A stretch of 64,000 bases of DNA from contig NC_034010.1 of the NCBI RefSeq assembly GCF_000346465.2, positions 16,641,750 through 16,705,749 of the forward strand. Direction: 5' to 3'. The number at the start of each line of letters is the position of its first letter. The first letter of the stretch is position 1. The position numbers were made by a program, and so were the translations under genes. Below the pieces are notes generated by a model that ran no database searches, was not told the DNA's origin, and worked only from the letters and a program-made list of their open reading frames with translations. Below, in pieces: positions 54,418-64,000 of the stretch. This DNA is from Prunus persica. Lineage: Eukaryota > Streptophyta > Magnoliopsida > Rosales > Rosaceae.

Positions 54418-54577
54418 CAATTCACGATGAAAAGCATGAAAAATAAACATGGTTACCCACACTAATCATGACTCCTACAAACTAGGGATTCACCTACAGT
54501 CTAGGTATCACTAATCTCCAAACTATAGACAACGACAATTATTAAAAATAAATAACTTAAAAACAAATCTTAACACC
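54418..54577 (-). repeat. Shortened copia 5' LTR
   Basis: Matches the right-hand half of the 3' LTR (about 29903-30059) and ends in the same CTTAACA. About 170 bp next to the PBS are missing; ATTGTGG-like sequence is present at both sides of the missing part in the full LTR and at the PBS, suggesting a microhomology deletion. Confidence 0.75.
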
Positions 54578-55771
54578 TTCCACAACATTTGAAACCTCTT
54601 AGTCAAGCTCTCGTCTGGCGACCTCACGCTCGAGAATGGCATGGTGCTGAAATGGTGAGCTGCATGATCCTCGTGTTCCTATCGGTCATCGTCCACTCGG
54701 AAAAGCCGGTGGCAGGGGATGATGTACACTTTGCTGGAGAGCTGCAGGTGCGGGTCGTGTGGTCCAATATCAAATGGTTAAATTTTTTGTGGTTTCAAAT
54801 TTTTAAGATTCAGAAATAGCTTTAGAGTTCAATATCAAACAAGTTTTCGTATCTTAAAATCAGTATTTGAAATAGGAGCTGGCTGAATCGATTTAGTTCA
54901 TTGATTTTCTTAGTGAACGACAAAACCACTAGAGTTAACAATCTACAATTCGATGATCGACCCTAGAGATTGCCAAGGGTATGTTAATGACACCGAACTT
55001 GCCAAGTAAAATATCAAAATGTGATGAACTCAATGCATTAGTAAAAAAGTCTGCTGGCTGAGTATTTTAGATGAGGATAAGATTGGCCATTGGAGGCACG
55101 GTTTTGTTCCTGTGTAGTTGTGTTTTTGGGCTTTGCCCCTCATTTTACCACCACACCACACACCCCACACCACCCCCCTCCCCCCAAATAACAAAAAAGG
55201 TGCTGATGAAGTATTTGAAATGTGAGCAGTTTGTGTCGTGCCTTGTGGTCCATGAGTTTTTTTAAAGCCGTCATTTTAGTTTTCAAATTTTTAAATCAAT
55301 AAATGCGGGCATTAATCATGTAGATCAATTTGTTCTTTATCATCGCAATTCATAAAAAACTTATGTTAAAATTGGTCGTGTGACAAGCTTTAAAAGGGAT
55401 ATTTTTCATCAAAAATACCTTATCTGGCCAATGGACAAAAGAAAATTAACGTTCTTGACTCAACAAGGTCATATGCTTTCTATTTTTAGTTTCACATTAG
55501 GTTCATCAAAGTAGATCAAATAACCCTGTTGAGTAAAACAAGTGATAATTTGAAAATTTGAGAACTGGAACGAGGCCACTCGTGATAAAACAAGGGATAG
55601 TCTAAGGGGGTTTTTCACATATACTGCTAAGTACCAGGGTACTATGAAGGTTGGAATCTGAGACATCTAATCTGTAAGTAAGATACTTTTCCACTCAGCT
55701 AGACAACATTGGCAAAACAAAAACCATTTTTAATTTGAATGAAAGCCGTGAGATCCAAACTCTTTAATGGT
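54578..55771. other. Flank right of the nested stack, with a SINE
   Basis: 54578-54780 is less AT-rich and may be a fragment of an unidentified gene, continuing the host sequence left of the copia (29594-29730). A reverse-strand tRNA-derived SINE lies at about 55600-55713. The remainder is AT-rich. No supported gene. Confidence 0.4.
55600..55713 (-). mobile_element. tRNA-derived SINE
   Basis: Minus strand: GCCAATGTTGTCTAGCTGAG (A-box region), then TCTCAGATTCCAACC (B-box-like). Similar body organisation to the KAO intron SINE. Ends approximate. Confidence 0.55.
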
Positions 55772-56357
55772 GAAAGAGTATTGTTGTTATCCATTGTATT
55801 TAGTCATTTTAAATTTAAGATACACACAGTATAGCAACTCATATGCGATTTTATGTACATTACACTATTTCTTTTCATAATCTATATACACTGTATTTAT
55901 TTTCTTACATTGCATTAAGATGAAAAAACAAGCCACACAGACAAATAAAGAAAGAAAAAAAAAATTTGTGGTACACATAAAAAGAGTTAAAGCCATTTAC
56001 CACACGACAAAACCAAATATAGATAAAGAGTAAAGCCGACTACCTTATACACCATGTCATTTAACCACAAATTGTTTTCCAATTCACATATCCTTTATTT
56101 TGTTTTCATTTTTATTTTATCCATATATTTAATTTTTTTGGGTTTGGTAAAACAACTAACTATTTCCTTAAGTGTATTTTTCACGTCTTTTGGTTCTCTC
56201 ATGGGCCATGCCCAAAAGTATTAATATATAATGGTGTGCAAACATAGAGAAGAACAAGTAGACTCTGAGCTTCTTCTATTCTCTCTCTCTCTCTCTCTCT
56301 GAGTATAGTGATAACAAAGTAAAAGAGCAGAGTTTGGTTCCTTAAAGGTATACAATT

Positions 56358-58942
56358 ATGTTGGGTTTGGTTTTGGGAGTGGGAAGGGAGCTTGGTTCCT
56401 CCATGTGGATGGTCCTTTTGTGCAGCCTTGGTGCTCTTGTGGCCCTGAAATGGCTTCTGCAGAATGCAAATTCCTGGTAGTATGAAACCCCGCTGGGTGA
56501 AAAGAAGTACTCTCTCCCTCCTGGTGACTTGGGCTGGCCTTTCATTGGCAACATGTGGTCTTTTCTCAGAGCTTTCAAGTCCTCCAACCCTGAAGCCTTC
56601 CTCAACTCCATGGTTTCCAGGTTCACATCTCTCTCTCTCTCTCTCTCTCGTCTACAATTATATGTATTTTCTTTACTTTCTCTAGGCCAGATGAATTATC
56701 TAGTAATATCAATTTACAGTATCTAGTACATTGTCGATATTCTGGTAACCATTACCCTCAATTCTTTTACAAAATAAAATGCTGGAGGCATTTTGATATG
56801 GTAATATGATGCCGTAAGGATTCGAACTTGAAACCTTTGATCTACAGGACACGGCCATTTTCCACTAGACTAGACCCGTTGGCAGTTATACCAATGTTTT
56901 TGATGATGTGAATGGAAGAGTTTCTTTATGCTCTCCACTTTTGGTCACTTCGAGTTAGAAGTGAAACACACACTCGCACACATCTAACAAGATTGCCTTA
57001 TCAATGAACAATGCAGGTTTGGTCGTACTGGAATCTACAAAACCTTCATGTTTGGGAGCCCAAGTATCATCGTTACAACGCCTGAAGCAAGTAAAAAAGT
57101 TTTGACAGATGATGAGGCATTTAAACCCGGGTGGCCTATTTCCACAGAGGAACTAATTGGAAAGAACTCATTCACTAGTATATCGTTTGAAGAACACAAA
57201 CGTCTACGAAAGCTAACAGCAGCTCCAGTCAATGGTTATGAAGCATTGTCCGTGTACACGACGTATATCGAAGAGAGGGTCATATCATCTTTGGAGAAAT
57301 GGTCCAAAATGGGAGAAATAGAGTTCTTAACTCAACTCAGAAAGCTTACTTTCAGGATTATCATGTACATCTTTCTCAGCTCAGAGAGCGAGCCAGTCAT
57401 GGAGGCTCTGGAGAAGGAATATACAATTCTTAACTATGGAGTTAGAGCCATGGCAATCAATCTTCCGGGATTTGCTTACCATAAAGCACTTAAGGTGAGG
57501 GAATTATTGTTTTCGTAACATGGACATTAGTGTTTGCATTTTGTTTTAGCATCTAACCGAGTCATTTTCATTTCAGGCTCGGAAAAATCTTGTCTCTACA
57601 TTTCAATCCATTGTGGACGACCGCAGAGCTCAAAGGAAGGCCGGAAACTACGTGGCAAAGAAGAAAGATATGATGGATGCTCTGCTAGATGTTGTTGATG
57701 ACGATGGAAGAAAACTTACAGATGCGGAAATTATAGATGTTCTGTTAATGTATTTGAATGCGGGCCATGAATCTTCTGGCCATACAATGATGTGGGCCGC
57801 AGTTTTCCTACAAAAACACCCAAAATTTTTCCAGAAAGCTAAGGTGCATGAATTTTCGTAGTTTTGGATCAAGTTCTTTTATTTTGTCAAATTTATTTTT
57901 AATATTGGGGACTTATTTACTGGTGCAATGTGACAATTCATCATACATAGTAATTTCTAGCCTTCACTATGAGCCCATACTCAATCCACTCCGATTTAGT
58001 CCTCTAATGAATTCTGATTTGCTAAAATGTTTGGTCAATGCAGGCAGAGCAAGAAGGGATTGTAAAAAGGAGGCCACCAACACAGAAGGGCATGACGTTC
58101 AAGGAATATCGTGAAATGGAGTATCTTTCCCAGGTACATAGTGAATTCACTTCCATTTTTTCAGTCCATGCCATCATATTCCAGCTAACCCTTTTAAACT
58201 CCATAGGTGATTGATGAAACTCTTCGTGTCGTAACATTCTCCCTTACCGTTTTTCGAGAGGCAAAGAAAGATGTCAATATAAACGGTGAGTGCATGGTTC
58301 TAAATGTTTTGCTTTAGAGGAAACAGAATTTGTGTATTTGTTCAATTTATCTGTTTTGATGTGGAACCACCTTAAAAAATTTACTTAATGGCTTTGATTT
58401 CAGGTTATAGTGTTCCTAAGGGCTGGAAAGTTTTGGTCTGGTTCAGGAGCATTCACTATGATTCTGAAATATATCCAAATCCATTGGAATTCAACCCTGA
58501 TCGATGGGATGTAAGTTCAGAAGCACTTTTGATGTACTGATAATTATGGCAAACAGTAATTTATATCTTAGATCTGACTTGTTTAACTGCTCTCTGCTGG
58601 CTCAGAACTACACGCCCAAACCATTAACTTTTCTTCCCTTTGGAGCTGGAAGCCGGCTGTGCCCCGGAAATGATCTTGCTAAGCTGGAAATCGCTATCTT
58701 CCTTCACCATTTCCTCCTTAACTATAAGTGAGTCATCTTGCAACCAAATTCCTCTCCATGACTAAAACTACAATTTATTTATTTGTTTTATTTTTATTTT
58801 TTCTGTATGTTCTTCTAATGTTTCTGTAATTTGGTGATGCAGGATGGAACCTACAAATCCGGACGGCCCATTGATGTACTTGCCACACACTAGGCCAAAA
58901 GACAATTGCTTGGCAAGAATCAAGAAATGTGGATCTGCATAG
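56358..58942 (+). pseudogene. KAO (CYP88A) copy 2 with stop at codon 41
   Basis: The same eight exons as the intact gene, each shifted by exactly 30,063 bp (56358-56620, 57017-57494, 57577-57843, 58044-58133, 58207-58285, 58404-58510, 58606-58727, 58843-58942). TAC (Tyr41) has become TAG at 56478-56480, just after the membrane anchor. The splice sites and heme loop are intact. Other changes seen: GTG to ATG-type Val to Met in the anchor, Ala to Thr in exon 3, and Glu to Gly in exon 4. A later start would lose the anchor and the proline hinge. It is therefore probably a pseudogene, though an N-terminally truncated protein is possible. Confidence 0.88.
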
Positions 58943-59433
58943 ATATGAGAGGAGAAGTGAAGAAGGAAACACAGTCAAAAGGTTATGAAAACACAGAGTT
59001 TCTGTCTGCCTCATATATTAGGTTTTAGGTTCTATGTTTTTTGGTTGGCAAGTTTTGAACTTGGATCTGCCCATCTTGCAAACCAAGCTATAAGAGCTGG
59101 TGATTGTGCATTTGCAAGCCTGTTTTATGTATCACCATGTTGGTTTATCTAAATAAAATTGTTGGAAATTAAACCAGCATCTACTGTTGTTCATGGTTTT
59201 GTCCTTTTAGTTTTTTGAGTTGTCTTGTATGCTTTTGCCCTTTGGTATTTTGTTGCTGTGCAGAAACGGCCATGTTTTACTTTGATAATTTCTGTAACTA
59301 AGAAACAGTTTTTGAGTCCAAAGTCCATAATTTGTATTCTGTAAGGCTCATTTTTCGAAAAACTATCTAAAAAACAACTATAAAAAAAACCCCATTTTTA
59401 AAAACACAAAAGTGAAGGTTTAAGAGTTTTTTT

Positions 59434-59577
59434 GCTAACGGGGTTTAGCCCAGTGGAAGAGGGCTTTGACTTGCAGACCAGAGGTTTTAGGTTTGAATCC
59501 CTACGGCATCATAGTTATGTGTGTTTGTGAGAAATCCCCCTTCCCTATAATTTAGACTAGCGCTTGTACTAAAAAAA
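59434..59577 (+). mobile_element. tRNA-derived SINE, copy 2
   Basis: Counterpart of 29365-29509 with the same 12-bp AAGAGTTTTTTT flanks. Confidence 0.85.
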
Positions 59578-59611
59578 AAGAGTTTTTTTCTTCTCAAAAA
59601 GCCCACCATGC

Positions 59612-59613
<2 letters not shown>

Positions 59614-59665
<52 letters not shown>
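59614..59665. repeat. (CT)n microsatellite, copy 2
   Basis: CT run, a few units longer than that at 29547-29593. Confidence 0.93.
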
Positions 59666-59667
<2 letters not shown>

Positions 59668-59802
59668 CTTGACCTAGTCATCTCTTCCAATTCTGACTCG
59701 GACTTGGACAACGACGACGTTTCACACCTACTGGTCAACTCGAAGCTTGACCCGACCCAGACCCACTCCCAAAACTCACCCTCCTAGATACTTCGATCCT
59801 TG

Positions 59803-60130
59803 TGTTGGATAAAGCTGAAACTCTAAGACTTGCTTAAACGTTGAACACAAAAGCTATAGCTGAAAGTTTCAAACTTGATTAATTGAATTGAATGAAAGAG
59901 TACAATTTAAATAGGGAAACTAAAGCTACTGCTGTGAGTAACATGATCGTCATTTAGCAGATTTTGTGGAGCCACAATCCACGATTGAAAGCATGAAAAA
60001 TAAAATGGTTACCCACACTAACCATGACTCCTACAAACTAAGGATTTCCTATAGTCTAGGTATCACTGATCTCCTAACTATAGGCAACAACTATTATTAA
60101 AAATAAATAACTTAAAAACAAATTTTAACA
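59803..60130 (-). repeat. Copia 3' LTR, copy 2
   Basis: Same ends as 29731-30059 (TGTTGGATAAA ... TTAACA on the plus strand) and the same following polypurine tract. Confidence 0.8.
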
Positions 60131-60189
60131 CCATCCCTTAAACTGATTTACGCAAAAAACAGTTTAAGATTTAAACTTCATCTATAGTC

Positions 60190-61290
60190 CAGTGCTGATA
60201 CCCTTCCTTTAACAACGACATGTGAAGAGCAAACTCCAAGTATGCTTTTGAGGTTCTTGAACACTGGCTGTTTGAGAGGATTAGTTAGGATATTAGCATC
60301 TTGGTCTTTACACTTGCAAAACTCTGACTCAATCACATCATCTTTGCAGAGATCACGCCAGAAGTGATAATAAACATCTATATATTTGCTTCTCCCATGC
60401 ATAAATGAATTCTTTGAAAGCTTTATGGCAAAAACATTGTCCCAAAATATTATTGTTGGACCTTACTGCTGATGACCAAGAACTTCAAGCATTCTTCTAA
60501 GCCAAATGGCTTGGCAAGAACACAAAGCAGCTGCGACAAACTCAGCTTCAGTTGTGGATAATGTCACTTTGCTTCTTCTTTGAGGACCACGAAACAACAC
60601 CTAAACTCATTAAGAACACATGCCCAGAAGTGCTCTTTCGATCATCAATATCCTCCTCATAATCAATGTGAGTGAAGCCAAAGAAAATTGCTTTTTCACC
60701 CCTTTTGTAAAGAACACCAAAATCAGATGTTCCTTTTAATTATCGAAAGATTCTCTTAACTGCCTTGAGATGCATCCCAGTTGGATTCTCCATGTAACAA
60801 CTTATCAAACTAACATCATGCATGATGTCTGGCCTTGTTGAAGTAAGTACATTAGACTTCCAATAATTTGCTTGAAGTATTGTCAATTCTCTCACCATCG
60901 GGATCTCTTGTCAACTTCAATCCAATTTCAGTTAGTGTTCCAACTAGATTGCAAGTCATCATCTAAAACCTTTCAAGCACTTCAAGAACATATTTCTTTG
61001 GAAAATAAAGTTTCCAGCAGCTGATTGTACTACTTCCATGCCAAGAAAGTAGTGCATCAGTCCCAAATCAGTCATATCGAACTCATTCATCATAGACTTC
61101 TTACACTCATCAAATATATATCACCATAATTTCCAGTGTAAATCAAGTCATCAATATAAAGATACACGATGAGCATTTTACCTTCATCACCAACCTTAAC
61201 ATAAAGTCTGTTCATATGGACACTTTTGGAAGCCATGTTTGACAAAATATGCATCTATGCGGTTGTACCAAGCTCATGCTGCTTGTTTCA
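60190..61290 (-). pseudogene. Copia RT / RNase H, copy 2, without LTR insertions
   Basis: The minus strand gives the same landmarks as copy 1 (MHGRSKYIDVYYHF, RDLCKDDVI, then directly KDQDANILTNPLKQPVF), with the RNase H uninterrupted. The RT part has frameshifts (near 61112 and 61200). Confidence 0.82.
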
Positions 61291-63635
61291 ACCCATAGAA
61301 TCAATTTAGTCCAAATCACAAACCATACCCTAAAGTGTGTCTTCCTTGGCTACAGTCCAAATCACAAAGGTTATATGTGTCGAGATTCCTCACATGATGT
61401 ATTTACATCTTTTGCCATGTTTTATTTAACGAACAAACATTTCCATTCAATAATTTGCAGGTACCATCGCGCACGACATATGTCGACATTGATTTTCATC
61501 TTATTGATGCTCTTGTCTCCCAACCTCTTCCTCCCAATTCTGTTCCAGCAGCCAACTCCTCCTCTAGGCCCCATCCTTTTGCATAATACAATCTCGTGAC
61601 TGGCCCAACCCATCTTGCCTTGGTTACCTAGATTGGCCCACAAGGTCCACAAGCTTCTCCAAGCCCATCCCGATTCTCACCAGACCATGCTAGCACTTCT
61701 GCCCTAGCACTAATGCCTCAAGACTCCCCTGGTCTTGCTCATGCACCTTCTGTAATCCCTAATAGCCCCCATGGGCTAGTCCTCTCTGTCTCTACCATAT
61801 TGGATCATCCAACTCCATCGCAACCTTCTACAGACTCGGTTCCTACTAACGCCTCTCACTCTCCTCATGTTGCTCTGTCCCCTCGCATCTTCACTTGCCT
61901 TCAAGATGGCATTCACAAGCCTAAACAACGAACTAACGACACTGTTAGATATCAGATTCCCCGTGCATTACTGGTTGGTCTTGATCATTCTGAACCAACT
62001 TGTTTTTCACAGGCTTCTCGACATCCTAAGTGGTGTGATGCAATGACCGAAGAGATTAATGCCTTTATCAAGAATGAAACATGCATGGTCGTTGGTCCTT
62101 CCTACTACCTCTCAAAACTTGGTTGGTTGCAAGTGGGTCTTTTGGATCAAGCGTAATTCAGACAGTTCTTTTGAGTGGTACAAGGCTTGCCTTATTACCA
62201 AAGGCTTCCACCATCACCCCGACATTGATTATGCATAAACTTTCAGTCATGTTGTCAAGCTCGCCACAATTCGCATTGTTCTTGGCCTTGCTATCTCTTG
62301 TGGTTAGTCTCTTCGGCAATTGGATGTCAAAAATGCCTTTCTCCATGGTGTTCTTCAGGAAGATGTTTACATGGTTCAACCTCCTGGCTATGTTGACTCG
62401 ACAAGCCTACACCATGTCTATAAGTTACATAAGGTCTTTATGGCCTCAAGCAAGCCCCATGGGCTTGGTTTCAGCATATCAGTCACTTCTTCCTCACAAT
62501 TGGGTTCTCTCGCAGCCAAGCCAATGCCTCTCTCTTTATTTTTCGTCATGCCTCTCATACCATCTTTCTATTACTATATGTCGATGACATTGTTGTGACA
62601 TGCAGTGACCCATCTCTATTACAGGATTTCATTCATCTTTTGGCTCACCAATTTGACATTAAGGACCTTGGTCCTCTTAGCTAATTTCTTGGATTACAAG
62701 TCTCTCACCAAGATGGCTCTCTTCATCTCAGTCAACTCAAATATGCCATGATCTCTTGGAAAAGACTGCTCTTGTTCACTCCAAACTGGCATCCACCCCC
62801 TTGGCTGCCATGACTCTCCTATCTCTAATCGACAGCAGCTTGCTCTCCGATCCCGCTGAATATTGTGAGCTTGTTGACAATCTCCAGTACCTTTCTCTTA
62901 CTCGCTTAACATTTCCTTTGTTGAAAACACAGTTACCCAGTTTATGAATGCTCCACCACAACCCATCTCATTGTTGCAAAACGAATTCTCTGCTACTTCA
63001 AAGGCACCATGGATTACGGCATCATTTTCTCTCCTCAACTCGCCAATGCTTCTTTTTGTGCCTATTCAGATGCCGATTGGGCAGGTTGCCCTCACTTTCG
63101 CCGCTTAACCACGGGTTATTTGATTTCTCTTGGCACTAATCTTCTCTCGTAATGTTCCAAAAAGCAACCTACTGTATCTCGCTCTAGTGCCAAATCTGAA
63201 TATATGGCCCTCTCTCATAACGCCAAAACAACTTGGTTATGTTTTTTATTGCATAAGCTTGGTGTTCGACTTCACTTTCCTGTCCTTCTTTACTGTGGTA
63301 ATCTTAGCACCACCTATATGGCTACAAACTCAGTCTTTCATGCTCGTACCTGCCACATTGAGTTGGATTATCACTTTGTTCGTGAGAAGGTTGCCCTTGG
63401 AAGCCATCAGGTTCGGTTTATTCCCTATGTCGACCAACCGATGGATATTCTCACTAAGGTACTCCACAAGCCGCGCCATTAACTCATTTGCTCCAACTTG
63501 TCCATTCGGGGATGTCTCGTTTGCCAGAGGGAGAGGGGGTGTCAACGCAAATCTTGGCATATATTACTTTCCTACTGTATTTAGAAAATATGTACTGCTC
63601 ACACTTATTGAAATACAAGAAACACATTTTCTACA
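61291..63635 (+). mobile_element. Second copia element, copy 2
   Basis: Counterpart of 33956-36263. It keeps YVDDIVVTC where copy 1 has YVNDIIV, and an additional 29 bp near 61717 that copy 1 lacks. Frameshift at about 62433 in the LYGLKQA region. Ends in the same 96-bp TG...CA tail (63540-63635). Confidence 0.78.
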
Positions 63636-63659
63636 CCAAACTTTCTACTCAAGCTCCTC

Positions 63660-64000
63660 CTTGACATGATAGGCCATCAACAACGTCTCTTCTCAGCAAA
63701 GTTCAACTTCTCTTCTTGTTCTTTGTTTTAGGCGTCCTTGTGCAGCATTCATTGTGATAATGCCCATAATTGCCACACCTATAGCACTCAATCTTGGACT
63801 TGTCCTCTTTCTCTATTTTGGGAGTGATCATCATCTCTCTTGTAATTCTGATGTTGTCTGCTTTCATCTCTGTTGTCTAGACCTCTGCCCTCATCTTTAT
63901 TACCTCGACCACCTCTTCCCCGGCCTCTACCTCTACCTCGACCTCTTCCTTTTGAACTTGAGGATTTAGCAACGGTAGAAGCTTTCAAAGCTTGCTCATC
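63660..64000 (-). pseudogene. Copia gag zinc-knuckle part, copy 2 (cut by window end)
   Basis: Matches 36285-36627: Arg/Gly-rich stretch and the knuckle region, with a 15-nt in-frame longer RGRGRG tract near 63915-63935. It continues beyond the window. Confidence 0.8.

Larger units (their letters stand above)
29731..54577 (-). mobile_element. Ty1/copia element, minus strand, host of nested insertions
   Basis: The 3' LTR (29731-30059), RNase H/RT, gag, initiator-Met PBS and a shortened 5' LTR lie in order on the minus strand from left to right end, broken by four insertions (30129-30245, 30363-32967, about 33956-36263 and 36894-53968). Flanks are CCTTG before 29731 and CCTTC after 54577, a 5-bp duplication with one change. 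The coding parts carry many stops. The same element, without three of the insertions as far as the window shows, lies in copy 2 from 59803 onward. Confidence 0.8.
55772..64000 (+). repeat. Segmental duplication, copy 2 (runs off the window)
   Basis: Direct copy of 25714-36627. The upstream flank (55772-56340) has many small insertions and deletions, whereas the KAO gene body has none. It lacks the 117-bp and 2605-bp LTR insertions. Position 64000 equals 36627 in copy 1, 267 bp short of the Tat insertion site, so Tat presence in copy 2 cannot be judged. Confidence 0.92.

Noticed and set aside
54589..54819. 76-residue protein right of the copia element
   Set aside because: Less AT-rich than its surroundings, but without a recognisable domain; possibly a gene fragment broken by the insertion, left unassigned.
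56358..58942. Second KAO as a functional gene
   Set aside because: In-frame TAG at codon 41; the next Met would remove the membrane anchor and hinge.
1..64000. CRISPR arrays, rRNA, bacterial operons or a defence system
   Set aside because: Repeats present are microsatellites, LTR tandem units and transposon ends; genes are plant nuclear with introns.

Overview
The window is plant nuclear DNA: genes with introns, AT-rich intergenic sequence, CT/GA microsatellites, many LTR retrotransposons, SINEs and TIR elements, and plant-specific gene families. A eudicot is likely; a woody rosid such as Rosaceae is only a weak guess. There are no bacterial genes, CRISPR arrays or rRNA.

Layout. 1-9.1 kb is gene-poor, with two TIR elements that have Mutator-like features, a weaker inverted-repeat element, a tRNA-derived SINE and an ACC-rich tract. 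9.7-10.6 kb carries an intronless AT-hook (AHL) transcription-factor gene. 12.6-14.8 kb carries, on the minus strand, a four-exon gene for a two-HMA-domain isoprenylated metal-binding protein (HIPP). A decayed AHL fragment lies at 15.1-15.3 kb. 15.9-25.3 kb is transposon debris: solo LTRs, a 534-bp Mutator-like element, a Harbinger-type MITE containing a 32-bp perfect palindrome, and a 350-bp element also present near the left end. 26.3-28.9 kb carries an intact eight-exon CYP88A gene (ent-kaurenoic acid oxidase, KAO; gibberellin synthesis).

29.7-54.6 kb is a stack of nested insertions. A minus-strand Ty1/copia element was hit by a plus-strand copia fragment, by two copies of one LTR family (2605 bp and 117 bp) and by a 17,075-bp Ty3/gypsy element of the Tat type. 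The Tat element (36894-53968, target duplication GTCTT, LTRs about 2.67 kb) encodes gag-protease-RT-RNase H-second RNase H-integrase on the minus strand. On the opposite strand, between integrase and the 3' LTR, it carries a long plant-mobile-domain (PMD) reading frame with a coiled-coil tail. This is the most interesting object in the window.

55.8-64 kb is a second copy of the 25.7-36.6 kb segment. Its KAO copy has a stop at codon 41 and is probably a pseudogene, and it lacks the two LTR insertions, so their empty sites can be read directly. KAO, AHL and HIPP are ordinary host genes with no evident functional link; the rest is mostly mobile-element history.
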